Source: Avimicrobium caecorum
GTDB lineage: Bacteria > Bacillota > Clostridia > Oscillospirales > Ruminococcaceae
DNA: 64,000 nucleotides
Direction of reading: 5' to 3'
Assembly: GCA_904394705.1 (NCBI GenBank)
Contig: CAJFNJ010000035.1
Span: 1-64,000 of the forward strand
Of this stretch, positions 10,802 to 17,919 are shown piece after piece. The notes below the pieces were generated by a model. That model searched no databases. It was not told where the DNA came from and was given only the letters and a program-made list of their open reading frames with translations. A program made the position numbers and the translations under genes. The stretch's first letter is position 1, and every line of letters starts with the position of its first letter.

Positions 10802-12046
10802 TCAGCCCTTGTAATCGGGAGCCTTGCCGATGGAGGCAATGATCTCCTTGACAGCTTCGATCATATTGTCGATGTCCTGCTTGTTGTTGACCCAGGAGCA
10901 GGAGATCCGGAAGCCGCCCACATGGTCGGTGAAGCGCTGGGCGATGAAGATCTGACGGCTGTGCAGTTCCCGCAGAATGGCACGGTCCTGTTCTACGTCC
11001 TGATAGAGCCGGGTGATGATGATACCGCCCCGACGGCCCGGGTCACGATGGGTGATGACAGTACCGCCGATTTCTTCCCAGCGGTCCATGCAGTACTCAC
11101 CGATCTCCCAGACACGCTGCTGGATATTCTCGATGCCGATCTCGTTGACCAGACCCAGGGATTCACCCAGGGCAATGGCGCCGGCATAGTTGCTGGTGCC
11201 GCCGATCTCATACTTGCGGGCGGTGTTGGGGAAGGTCCAGTCATAGACAGCCTGGGCGTCCACCTTTTCCCAGTAAGCACCCCAGCCGCCTTCGGGCACG
11301 GTGGTGTTCAGATAGCCGGCATAGCTCTGCTTGATCTTATCCAGGCTGTTCTTGTTCACATACAGCACACCGGTGCCATAGGGGGAGTTGAGCCACTTGT
11401 GTCCGCCGGCAGTGAGCAGGTCCACATGGAAGGTCTTGGTGTCCAGTTCGGTGACACCCAGCTGCTGTACAGCATCCACCACAAAGAAGATGCCCTTTTC
11501 CTTGCACCAGTCACCGATGGCCTTGAGGTCGCTGGCCCAGCCGTTGCACCATTCCAGGGTGGACATCACCAGAATGCGGGTGTGTTCATCTGCCAGCCTG
11601 GCAAAGTCCTCCACACGGAAGCGGTTGTCCGGAGTCTTGCAGACCCGGATATCGATCTTCTTCTCGCCGCGCATCACGCACCAGGGAAGAGCCACCTGGA
11701 TAAATTCCAGATTGGTGGTGATGATGTTGTCGCCGGGCTGGAGTTCAATGCCCTGAGCGGCAATATTGAGGCCATGGGAGGTGCTCTCCACCAGGGCGAT
11801 CTCCTCGGGATCGGCGTTCAGAAGCTTCTGAGCCTCTTCATAAGCCTTGTGGCGCAGGGCGTCCATGGCGATGTGATGGGCACTGGAATTGGCTTCGTCC
11901 TGACGGGCGGTCATATCAGCGAAATCCTTGACAGCCTTCACAGCCCGCTGGGGAGCAAAGCTCACACAGGCCACATCCAGGAATGTCATGGTATTGAGGA
12001 TCGGAAATTCCTCCTGACGGATCTTTTCCCAATCGATCTGTTTCAT
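10802..12046 (-). CDS. Class V aminotransferase (cysteine desulfurase-like fold)
   Basis: A 414-residue PLP-dependent fold type I enzyme. STSHG at 89-93 binds phosphate, Asp191 in VDAVQQLG contacts the pyridine nitrogen, and Lys217 in AGGHKWL is the Schiff-base lysine. The C-terminal domain carries GGFRISCSW. The catalytic-loop cysteine expected of a true cysteine desulfurase is not obvious, so an epimerase, lyase or transaminase role is equally possible. The ATG at 12046 is chosen because AAAGGAGG precedes it; the frame is open upstream without such a signal. It is divergent from a Crp/Fnr regulator and near a peptidase operon, which suggests a role in amino-acid catabolism. Confidence 0.85.
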   Translation of the reverse strand: MKQIDWEKIRQEEFPILNTMTFLDVACVSFAPQRAVKAVKDFADMTARQDEANSSAHHIAMDALRHKAYEEAQKLLNADPEEIALVESTSHGLNIAAQGIELQPGDNIITTNLEFIQVALPWCVMRGEKKIDIRVCKTPDNRFRVEDFARLADEHTRILVMSTLEWCNGWASDLKAIGDWCKEKGIFFVVDAVQQLGVTELDTKTFHVDLLTAGGHKWLNSPYGTGVLYVNKNSLDKIKQSYAGYLNTTVPEGGWGAYWEKVDAQAVYDWTFPNTARKYEIGGTSNYAGAIALGESLGLVNEIGIENIQQRVWEIGEYCMDRWEEIGGTVITHRDPGRRGGIIITRLYQDVEQDRAILRELHSRQIFIAQRFTDHVGGFRISCSWVNNKQDIDNMIEAVKEIIASIGKAPDYKG

Positions 12047-12280
12047 AATAAAAATTCCTCCTTTGAAATCACTTGGGATCTCGTTTTTCTGTGATTTCAT
12101 TGTCCCACAGACTTTGGAGGAATTCTGTAAGGCACTTAACATCCGCGTGAAAATTTTGTGCAGAGAGCCAGGGACAGGCTGGAACCAGTCCGGAGCAAAG
12201 AGCAGTAGCAAATGTCACAGCCCATGGTGCCAGACCGCGGATATACTGGAGAAAAAGAACGAAAAAAGGGGGAACTGGCA

Positions 12281-12979
12281 ATGCCCATCGTGATACCATC
12301 CCGGGACTGGGGAGATCTGGAATCCCCCTGGATTTCCACCGATCTCTCCACCTGGGAGACCCCGCTGCGGCACGGACGGCTCCGGGAATATCAGCCCCGG
12401 GAGCAGGTATTCCGGCAGGGGGAGGATTTTTCTTCGGTGTATATTGTGGAGTCAGGCCGGGTACGGGTGAGTGTCTGTCATACAGATGGACAGGAAAAGA
12501 CCCTGTATGTGGCGGACACCGGTGCCATGATCGGGGAGAGCGACTGTATCCTGGGACAGCCATACAGCAGTACCGCCACGGTAGTGCTGCCCAGCCGGGT
12601 CCGGGCGGTGCCGTCGGCACTGGTGCAGGAGCTGTTCCATGCCGACCCGGTGTTTGCGGACTGGCTGCTTCAGTACCAGGCCCGGAAGGTGCGTCTGCTG
12701 CTGGGGCAGAACATGACCCTGTCCTTTGACCGGGCCAGGCAGCGGGTGGCAAAGACCCTGCTCTATCTGTGCAGACAGTACGGACGGCAGAAGGAGGACG
12801 GCATCTGGCTGACCAACCGGTTCACCTGCAGCGATGTGGCGGGGATCACCAATGTGAGCCGTGTGAGCGTGAACCTGATCTTCCGGGAGTGGGAGGAGGT
12901 GGGAATCCTCACCCGGGCGCACGGACGCTGCTGTATCCGGGACCCGGAGGAGCTGCGGCGTCTGGCGGAGCCGGACTGA
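12281..12979 (+). CDS. Crp/Fnr-family transcription regulator
   Basis: A 232-residue cytosolic regulator. Residues about 25-125 form the cyclic-nucleotide-binding-type barrel, with GRVRVS and the turn IGESDCILG. A long dimer helix follows, and the C-terminal winged helix carries the HTH around FTCSDVAGITNVSRVSV. It lacks the N-terminal cysteine cluster of Fe-S Fnr proteins and the Arg-Ser/Thr pair that binds cAMP in Crp, so the ligand is unknown. The ATG at 12281 has GGGGG 10 bases upstream. It stands between a divergent aminotransferase and the DUF5058 operon and probably controls one or both. Confidence 0.88.
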   Translation: MPIVIPSRDWGDLESPWISTDLSTWETPLRHGRLREYQPREQVFRQGEDFSSVYIVESGRVRVSVCHTDGQEKTLYVADTGAMIGESDCILGQPYSSTATVVLPSRVRAVPSALVQELFHADPVFADWLLQYQARKVRLLLGQNMTLSFDRARQRVAKTLLYLCRQYGRQKEDGIWLTNRFTCSDVAGITNVSRVSVNLIFREWEEVGILTRAHGRCCIRDPEELRRLAEPD

Positions 12980-13021
12980 GGGGCGGCCTTCCCCAGCCCC
13001 GCAGACCGGCATCATGCAAGG

Positions 13022-13072
13022 AACCACCGGCAGGCTTCCCCCCAAAACGGGAGAGCCCGCCGGTGGTTTTTT
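13022..13072 (+). terminator. Terminator of the Crp/Fnr gene
   Basis: The arms AACCACCGGC and GCCGGTGGTT enclose a 27-base loop and are followed by T6. Confidence 0.8.
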
Positions 13073-13150
13073 CTGCCGCTTCTGCAGGAGAGACCCGGCC
13101 GATCCGGAAAAAATCCGGCGGAATCCGGTTTTTAAGGGAGAAAAATGCAG

Positions 13151-13185
13151 TTTTGCTTGCGTAAAGCTGCAAGATCCGGTATCAT
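13151..13185 (+). promoter_or_regulatory. Promoter of the DUF5058 operon with overlapping dyad
   Basis: TTGCGT (13157-13162) and TATCAT (13180-13185) are 17 bases apart. The short dyad TTGC-N12-GCAA overlaps the -35 box and could be the operator of the neighbouring Crp/Fnr protein (inference). Confidence 0.6.
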
Positions 13186-13243
13186 ATAGATAACAGGATT
13201 TCCATTTCCCGGGAAAGAACCGGATCAAAGGAGGCGTTTGTGA

Positions 13244-13960
13244 ATGGAAGCGGTAAAAAATCTCAATGGTGAGATGTGGATTTTTGCGTTCCTGCTCATC
13301 GCCATTGTGGTGCTCCAGGCGTGCTGGTTCCTGCGCCTGGCGCTGAGGTACAACAAGAAGCATAACTACTTCACCAAGGAAGAAGTGGGCCATCTGCTCA
13401 AGATGGGTTCGGTTTCGGTACTGGGCCCGGCCTTCAGTGTGGTAGTTGTGGCAATTTCCCTCATTGCCATGGTGGGCAGTGGTCTTACCTTCATGCGGGT
13501 GGGCGTCATTGGCGCTGCCGGTTATGAGATGATGATCGCCACCACCGCGGCAGAAACCATCGGCGTCCAGTTCAATACACCCGAATTCAATGAGTCAGTC
13601 CTGGTGCTGTGCGGATTCGGTATGGCCTTTGCGTCCATTCCCTATTTCATCTCCACCCCCATTGAACTGATGATCATGGATAAGGCTGCTGCCAAGGCCG
13701 GCGGCAAGGCAAAGGACAAACCCTCCTTTATCCCCTATCTGGGCAAGGCAGCCATGATGGGTCTGATGGGTTCCTTTGCGGTATCCTATCTGGCTTCGCC
13801 CATCAACTGGGTGGCCTTCCTCACGGCTGCCGCTGTGGTAATCCTCATTATCAAGCGGGTGGCAAAAACCGGGAAGAAAGGCCTCATGGACTGGTGTATT
13901 ACCATTGCCATGCTCTGCGGCATGACAGTGGCCCAGATCGTTTCAATGCTCATCGCATAA
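13244..13960 (+). CDS. DUF5058 family membrane protein
   Basis: A 238-residue polytopic inner-membrane protein with five or six helices: about 13-31, 58-80, 120-140, 160-180, 185-200 and 215-236. I recognise the DUF5058 pattern in the FTKEEV..LLKMGSVSVLGPAFSV region. The family has no assigned function. The start has AAAGGAGG upstream. A second membrane protein begins 13 bases after its stop, and an M24 peptidase follows, so the two membrane proteins probably form one hetero-oligomeric transporter. The substrate is unknown; a peptide or amino acid is likely from context. Confidence 0.75.
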   Translation: MEAVKNLNGEMWIFAFLLIAIVVLQACWFLRLALRYNKKHNYFTKEEVGHLLKMGSVSVLGPAFSVVVVAISLIAMVGSGLTFMRVGVIGAAGYEMMIATTAAETIGVQFNTPEFNESVLVLCGFGMAFASIPYFISTPIELMIMDKAAAKAGGKAKDKPSFIPYLGKAAMMGLMGSFAVSYLASPINWVAFLTAAAVVILIIKRVAKTGKKGLMDWCITIAMLCGMTVAQIVSMLIA

Positions 13961-13973
13961 GGAGGGAAGCAGT

Positions 13974-14723
13974 ATGGAAAACAAGATGCAGACCACAGAA
14001 CTCTCTCCCCGGGAGGAATACCATCAGGAATTTCTGCCCCAGGTCCATAAGATCGGCGCCACCACCATGGCAATCGCGCTGATCCTCTCGCTGCTGCCCA
14101 CCGTTTACTTTGTCTTTATCAAGGGGATCGAAGTGCCGCTTTCCACCTTTATCAGCGTGGTGATCGCCATCTTCACCTTTGCCATCGGCATGTGGCTGTC
14201 TGAACCCGCTGCCTTCTGGCCCGTGCTGGGTTCTGCCGGTACTTACTTTGCCTTCCTCGCCGGCAATGCCTCGAGCATGCGTCTGCCGGTGGCACTCACC
14301 GCCCGCAGCTCCATCGAGGGCGGCGATGACCTGGAAAATCCCCGTACCCATGTGGCAATGATCATTGCCCTGTTTGCCTCGGTAGTAGTCAACCTGGCAA
14401 TTCTGCTCTCCATTGTCCTCATCGGTGACGGACTCATCTCCATTCTGCCGGCAAGCGTCCTGGCAGCGTTCAATTTTGTCATGCCCTGTCTGCTGGCAAA
14501 CAATATCCTCATGCAGTCCAAGGGTCCGGACGGCACCATCATCAAGGGATTCCTCAAGGTGCTGCCCTATCTGCTCACCGGTGTGGCGGCCCAGCTGCTG
14601 GTGAAGAATGTCTTTACCTTCCTTTCCAATTATGGCATTCTGCTGGCAGTGGTGCTGTCGGTGCTGGTGGCCTATGGCTTCTACCGGCGGGATCTGGCTG
14701 CCCATGAAAAGCAGAACAGCTAA
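13974..14723 (+). CDS. Membrane protein partner of the DUF5058 protein
   Basis: A 249-residue polytopic protein with about seven hydrophobic segments. It has a cytosolic N-terminal tail, a helix around 28-50, a pair around 58-95 and further segments to 240. It is preceded by AAGGAGGGAAGC and lies directly downstream of the DUF5058 gene. I do not recognise a named family. Conserved-looking small-residue patches such as LAGNASSMRLPVALTARSS in a loop could line a substrate path. Tight linkage suggests it acts with the DUF5058 protein as a two-subunit carrier or channel (inference). Confidence 0.65.
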   Translation: MENKMQTTELSPREEYHQEFLPQVHKIGATTMAIALILSLLPTVYFVFIKGIEVPLSTFISVVIAIFTFAIGMWLSEPAAFWPVLGSAGTYFAFLAGNASSMRLPVALTARSSIEGGDDLENPRTHVAMIIALFASVVVNLAILLSIVLIGDGLISILPASVLAAFNFVMPCLLANNILMQSKGPDGTIIKGFLKVLPYLLTGVAAQLLVKNVFTFLSNYGILLAVVLSVLVAYGFYRRDLAAHEKQNS

Positions 14724-14810
14724 GCCTTGTTTCTCAGCCTTCCCTGCCGCTGCTGTCATGCGGCGGTGAGAACAAATATAGAATCAGTCATGCAAAGGAG
14801 AGATCAAACC

Positions 14811-15890
14811 ATGCTCAATCAGGCAAGAATAGACGGACTGCTGAAGTATATGGATCAGATCGGTCTGAGCCAGATGCTGATCCGCAATCCGGTGCTGGTA
14901 CGATACTTTGTGGGGATTACACCCCGGGGTGCGGACCGTGCCACCATTCTGTATGTATCGAAGAAGAACGGCGTCAAGCTGATCCTCAATGAGCTGACCA
15001 ACTATCCCAAGGAACTGGGAGTGGATCAGGAGTTCCATGGGGATCAGGACAATGTGGCGGAAGTGATCTCCCGGTACACCATTCACGATGAACCCCTGGG
15101 CTTTGACGGGGAATATCCTGCCAAGTGGCTGCTGTCCCTCCGGGAATTCGGGGCAGCCAGTGACTATGTGCTGGGTGACCGGGCGCTCAATCTGCAGCGG
15201 GCGCACAAGGACGCTGAGGAGATGGAACTGCTCCGGGAAGCCAGCCGCATGAACGACCGGGTGATGGCCCGGGTGCGGGGCATATTCCATGACGGCATCA
15301 CCGAAAAGGAAGCCGCCGGCATCATCTCCAGGATGTTTGTGGAGGAAGGCGCTGATATGCCCGGCTGGGTGATCGTAGCCTTTGGCCCCAATGCCGCCAA
15401 TGTGCATCATATCCCCGGCGATGCCCGCCTCAAGGAAGGGGACGCCATTCTCATTGATATGGGATCGCCCCGGAAGGGCTATCATTCGGATATGACCCGT
15501 ACCTTCTTCTGGAAGAGTGTCGGTGAAAAGCAGCGGGCTGTCTATGAGCTGGTGAAGAATGCCAACATCGCCGCTGAAAAGGCCATCCGCCCGGGCATGA
15601 AGTGCAGCGATGTGGATAAGGTTGCCCGGGATCTCATCACCGAGGGCGGCTATGGCCCGTACTTCACCCACCGTCTGGGCCACTACATCGGTGTGGATCT
15701 CCACGATCCCGGCGATATTGCCTGGTACAATCCCGATCCGGTGGAACCCACCATGGCCTTCTCCTGTGAGCCGGGTGTCTACCTGCCGGGCGAGTTCGGC
15801 GTGCGGGTGGAGGATCTGGTCATCGTCACCGAGGACGGCTGTGAGATCCTCAACAGCGACAACAAGGAACTGGAGATCCTCGGCCTGTAA
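14811..15890 (+). CDS. M24 family Xaa-Pro aminopeptidase
   Basis: A 359-residue cytosolic dinuclear-metal peptidase that removes an N-terminal residue next to proline. An N-terminal creatinase-like domain (about 1-130) precedes the pita-bread domain. All five metal ligands are present: Asp216 (LIDMGS), Asp227 (HSDMTR), His291 (RLGHYIG), Glu320 (CEPGVY) and Glu334 (RVEDLV). AAAGGAGAG precedes the ATG at 14811, which is preferred over an earlier in-frame start. It is the last gene of the operon with two membrane proteins, which suggests that imported peptides are hydrolysed here. Confidence 0.92.
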   Translation: MLNQARIDGLLKYMDQIGLSQMLIRNPVLVRYFVGITPRGADRATILYVSKKNGVKLILNELTNYPKELGVDQEFHGDQDNVAEVISRYTIHDEPLGFDGEYPAKWLLSLREFGAASDYVLGDRALNLQRAHKDAEEMELLREASRMNDRVMARVRGIFHDGITEKEAAGIISRMFVEEGADMPGWVIVAFGPNAANVHHIPGDARLKEGDAILIDMGSPRKGYHSDMTRTFFWKSVGEKQRAVYELVKNANIAAEKAIRPGMKCSDVDKVARDLITEGGYGPYFTHRLGHYIGVDLHDPGDIAWYNPDPVEPTMAFSCEPGVYLPGEFGVRVEDLVIVTEDGCEILNSDNKELEILGL

Positions 15891-15893
15891 ACC

Positions 15894-15925
15894 AAAAAAA
15901 GCCGCCCGCAGGGGCGGCTTTTTTT
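15894..15925. terminator. Bidirectional terminator
   Basis: GCCGCCC/GGGCGGC is flanked by A7 and T7. It serves the M24 gene on plus and the small lipoprotein gene on minus, whose stop codon lies in the T run. Confidence 0.92.
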
Positions 15926-16310
15926 ATTTGGAGCCAAAGGACACCACTTCAAAGTGCGCGCTGCCCTCTGCCTTATCTCCGGTCACGGTGATGGTATAGG
16001 TTCCGCTTTCCTCGATCCCGATGGCGAAGTCGCAGGAGGCAACAATGCCGTCTCCGCTGTAAAGCGGTTCTTCACCCTCTTTTTGGATCTGAACAGACAG
16101 TTCCCCGCCATCCACGGTAATGTCCGCACGGATCTGATCTCCCGCTTGGGCGGTCAGCTCCTGGGAATCGGTGGTGTTGAACATGGTGTAGTCCAGAAGA
16201 AACTGCTCATCGTTCCCTGTCCGGCTGCCGTTGAACGCAGGGGTACTGCCGCAGGCTGCCAGGGAAATGATGAGCAGCGCGGCGCCTGCCAGATATTTTG
16301 CGGTTCGCAT
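15924..16310 (-). CDS. Small predicted lipoprotein
   Basis: A 128-residue exported protein. Residues 1-20 form a lipoprotein signal peptide ending ISLAAC, so Cys20 should be lipidated and the protein held on the outer face of the membrane. The rest looks like a single beta-sandwich with alternating polar and hydrophobic strands (IRADITVDGGELSVQI, GTYTITVTG). It starts 15 bases after the stop of the ProXp/PNPOx fusion gene and probably shares its transcript. I recognise no family; function is unknown. Confidence 0.75.
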   Translation of the reverse strand: MRTAKYLAGAALLIISLAACGSTPAFNGSRTGNDEQFLLDYTMFNTTDSQELTAQAGDQIRADITVDGGELSVQIQKEGEEPLYSGDGIVASCDFAIGIEESGTYTITVTGDKAEGSAHFEVVSFGSK

Positions 16311-16325
16311 TGGAATTCCTCTTTT

Positions 16326-17435
16326 TTACAATTTTTCATTTGCCGGAGCTTCTCCCGGCTGGGGTACAAGCTCAATGGCCTGCTTGCCGGTGAGGTGCTC
16401 CACGGTGAGCACCAGTACCGTCACCGCTGCCAGTTCCTTCCGGATCTCCTCCTCCAGCTCGGTATCCCGGCCGGGGCTGTACTTCTCCCCCAGTGCCCGC
16501 AGTCCGGTGAGGATCTCTTCGGGGTCCTCCGCCACCCGGATGCGTCCGAAGGCAATGGCGCTGCGGTAATGGGTGGTGAACTTCTCAGGAACGATCTTGT
16601 CCTGATCCACCACACAGAAGCTGGCCTTGGAACAGCGGGCAATGGCATCGATCTTGTGTCCGGTGCGGGCGGCATGGAAGTAGATCTTCCCCTCCCGGTA
16701 GGCATAGCTCATGGGCAGGGCGTAGGGATAACCCCCGTCCCCTGCCAGCGCCAGTACGCCGCAGGTTCCCCGCTCCAGGATCGCCCGGCTCTCGGACAGG
16801 CGCAGCTGCTGCCGGCTCCGGCGCATCTTCCGGAAGGCAAAGGGCGCTTCGGGCAGGATCTCCGCTCCGGTAAAGGCCGGGTCATCGGCTTCCAGGACGG
16901 TATAGCCATGCTTGATCGCCGGGAGAAGTTTGTCCACAAAGTCGGAGGTGGCAATGCGCACCAGCCGTCCGTCGGCATTGGGCGGGAAGCGTACAAACGG
17001 CCCGTCCAGCACTTCCCGGTCGATGAACAGTTCCAGTTTGCCCTCCATGTCATACATCAGTTCCATGGCGCCCACCGCTCCGGCATGGGTGTGCAGCAGA
17101 TCTTCCAGCGCTGCCGCGTTCACCATCGAAAGCCGGGTGATGTTCCGGCTCTTTGCCAGGGCCTTGGCATCCAGACGCTTTTCCCGGGGCAGCAGCAGGA
17201 ACAGGGTCCGGGACCGGTTGCGGTTCTGGAAGATGAGGTTCTTGAGTCCCGGTACACCCAGGGCCTTATCCACTTCTTCCGCCTCAGCGGTGGTCTCAGG
17301 CTGCCGGGAGAACTCCACCCATTCATAGGCGATTCCCAGCCGTTCCAGCAGTTCATAGCATTCCCGTTCCCGGTCACCGGTGAGGGCGGCGGGGCGTCCG
17401 GTCTGCCGTGCCGATACAGTAAATCCTTCGCTCAT
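16326..17435 (-). CDS. Fusion of a ProXp/YbaK-type editing domain and a PNPOx/NimA-like flavin domain
   Basis: A 369-residue cytosolic two-domain protein. Residues about 20-185 match the prolyl-tRNA-synthetase-associated editing domain (PrdX/ProXp type): LKNLIFQN, LLLPREKRLD, a PNAD turn and the final LLPAI helix. Such domains deacylate mischarged tRNA, usually Ala-tRNA(Pro). Residues about 210-360 resemble pyridoxamine-phosphate-oxidase-like NimA proteins (FRKMRRSRQQL, PYALPMSYAYREGKIYFHAA, KASFCVVDQD), which bind FMN or F420. The two domains normally occur as separate proteins. The ATG at 17435 has AAGGAGGAG upstream. There is no sign of frameshift at the join. Whether the two activities are linked is unknown. 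Confidence 0.8.
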   Translation of the reverse strand: MSEGFTVSARQTGRPAALTGDRERECYELLERLGIAYEWVEFSRQPETTAEAEEVDKALGVPGLKNLIFQNRNRSRTLFLLLPREKRLDAKALAKSRNITRLSMVNAAALEDLLHTHAGAVGAMELMYDMEGKLELFIDREVLDGPFVRFPPNADGRLVRIATSDFVDKLLPAIKHGYTVLEADDPAFTGAEILPEAPFAFRKMRRSRQQLRLSESRAILERGTCGVLALAGDGGYPYALPMSYAYREGKIYFHAARTGHKIDAIARCSKASFCVVDQDKIVPEKFTTHYRSAIAFGRIRVAEDPEEILTGLRALGEKYSPGRDTELEEEIRKELAAVTVLVLTVEHLTGKQAIELVPQPGEAPANEKL

Positions 17436-17538
17436 ACAGATCTCCTCCTTGCCGGGACGGGAAAAAACGCCCGTCCCTCTCTGTAAGCAGAATAGCACGG
17501 CAGCGGCCCGGGGTCAAGGAGGGTTCTGTTCCCCGGAT

Positions 17539-17579
17539 AAAAAAACACCCGGCGGGGAATCCCGAATCCCGCCGGGTGC
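17539..17579 (-). terminator. Terminator of the DUF6506/zinc ATPase transcript
   Basis: The arms CACCCGGCGGG and CCCGCCGGGTG are followed on the minus strand by T7. Confidence 0.9.
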
Positions 17580-17588
17580 AAGGGAATA

Positions 17589-17891
17589 TCAGAGGTTGTG
17601 AGGGTCGTCCGGGAAAGCTGCCCGGAACAGAGGGTCCTGTTCGGGGAAGTGGGTCACATAGCCCACCGGAATCCTGCCGCCGGTGGCTTCAATGACCTGC
17701 CGGGCTCCATCCGGACCAAAGGCGCCGCACAGTTCAATACAGCCGATTCCCTCTTCTGCCAGGGCTCTGGCTGCGGCACAGGCAGCGGGGAGGTCGGGCA
17801 CACCGATCATCCGGGCGCTGCCGCCGCCGATGGAGGCGGTACGGCCCTGTTCCGGGGAGAAATCCCCGAGGATCAGAAATGCAAAGGTCAT
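17589..17891 (-). CDS. DUF6506 family protein
   Basis: A 100-residue cytosolic protein. The patterns MTFAFLILG, GIGCIELCGAFGPDGAR and GRIPVGYVTHFPEQD match my memory of DUF6506, a small family of unknown function. The ATG at 17891 is preferred over a GTG three codons upstream, and AGGAGT lies upstream. It begins 28 bases after the stop of the P1B-type ATPase gene and shares its terminator. One Cys in ELCGAFG is the only obvious soft-metal ligand. Confidence 0.75.
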   Translation of the reverse strand: MTFAFLILGDFSPEQGRTASIGGGSARMIGVPDLPAACAAARALAEEGIGCIELCGAFGPDGARQVIEATGGRIPVGYVTHFPEQDPLFRAAFPDDPHNL

Positions 17892-17919
17892 GGAAAACAC
17901 ACTCCTGTCAGACTGAGGC

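Noticed and set aside
10802..12094. Continuation of the plus-strand frame from 10547 as a 516-residue protein
   Set aside because: From 10802 onward it is exactly antisense to an aminotransferase with intact PLP motifs. Only the first 85 codons look coding.
12452..13393. A 313-codon minus frame over the Crp/Fnr gene
   Set aside because: It crosses a terminator and a promoter and has no ribosome site. The plus frame has clear family motifs.
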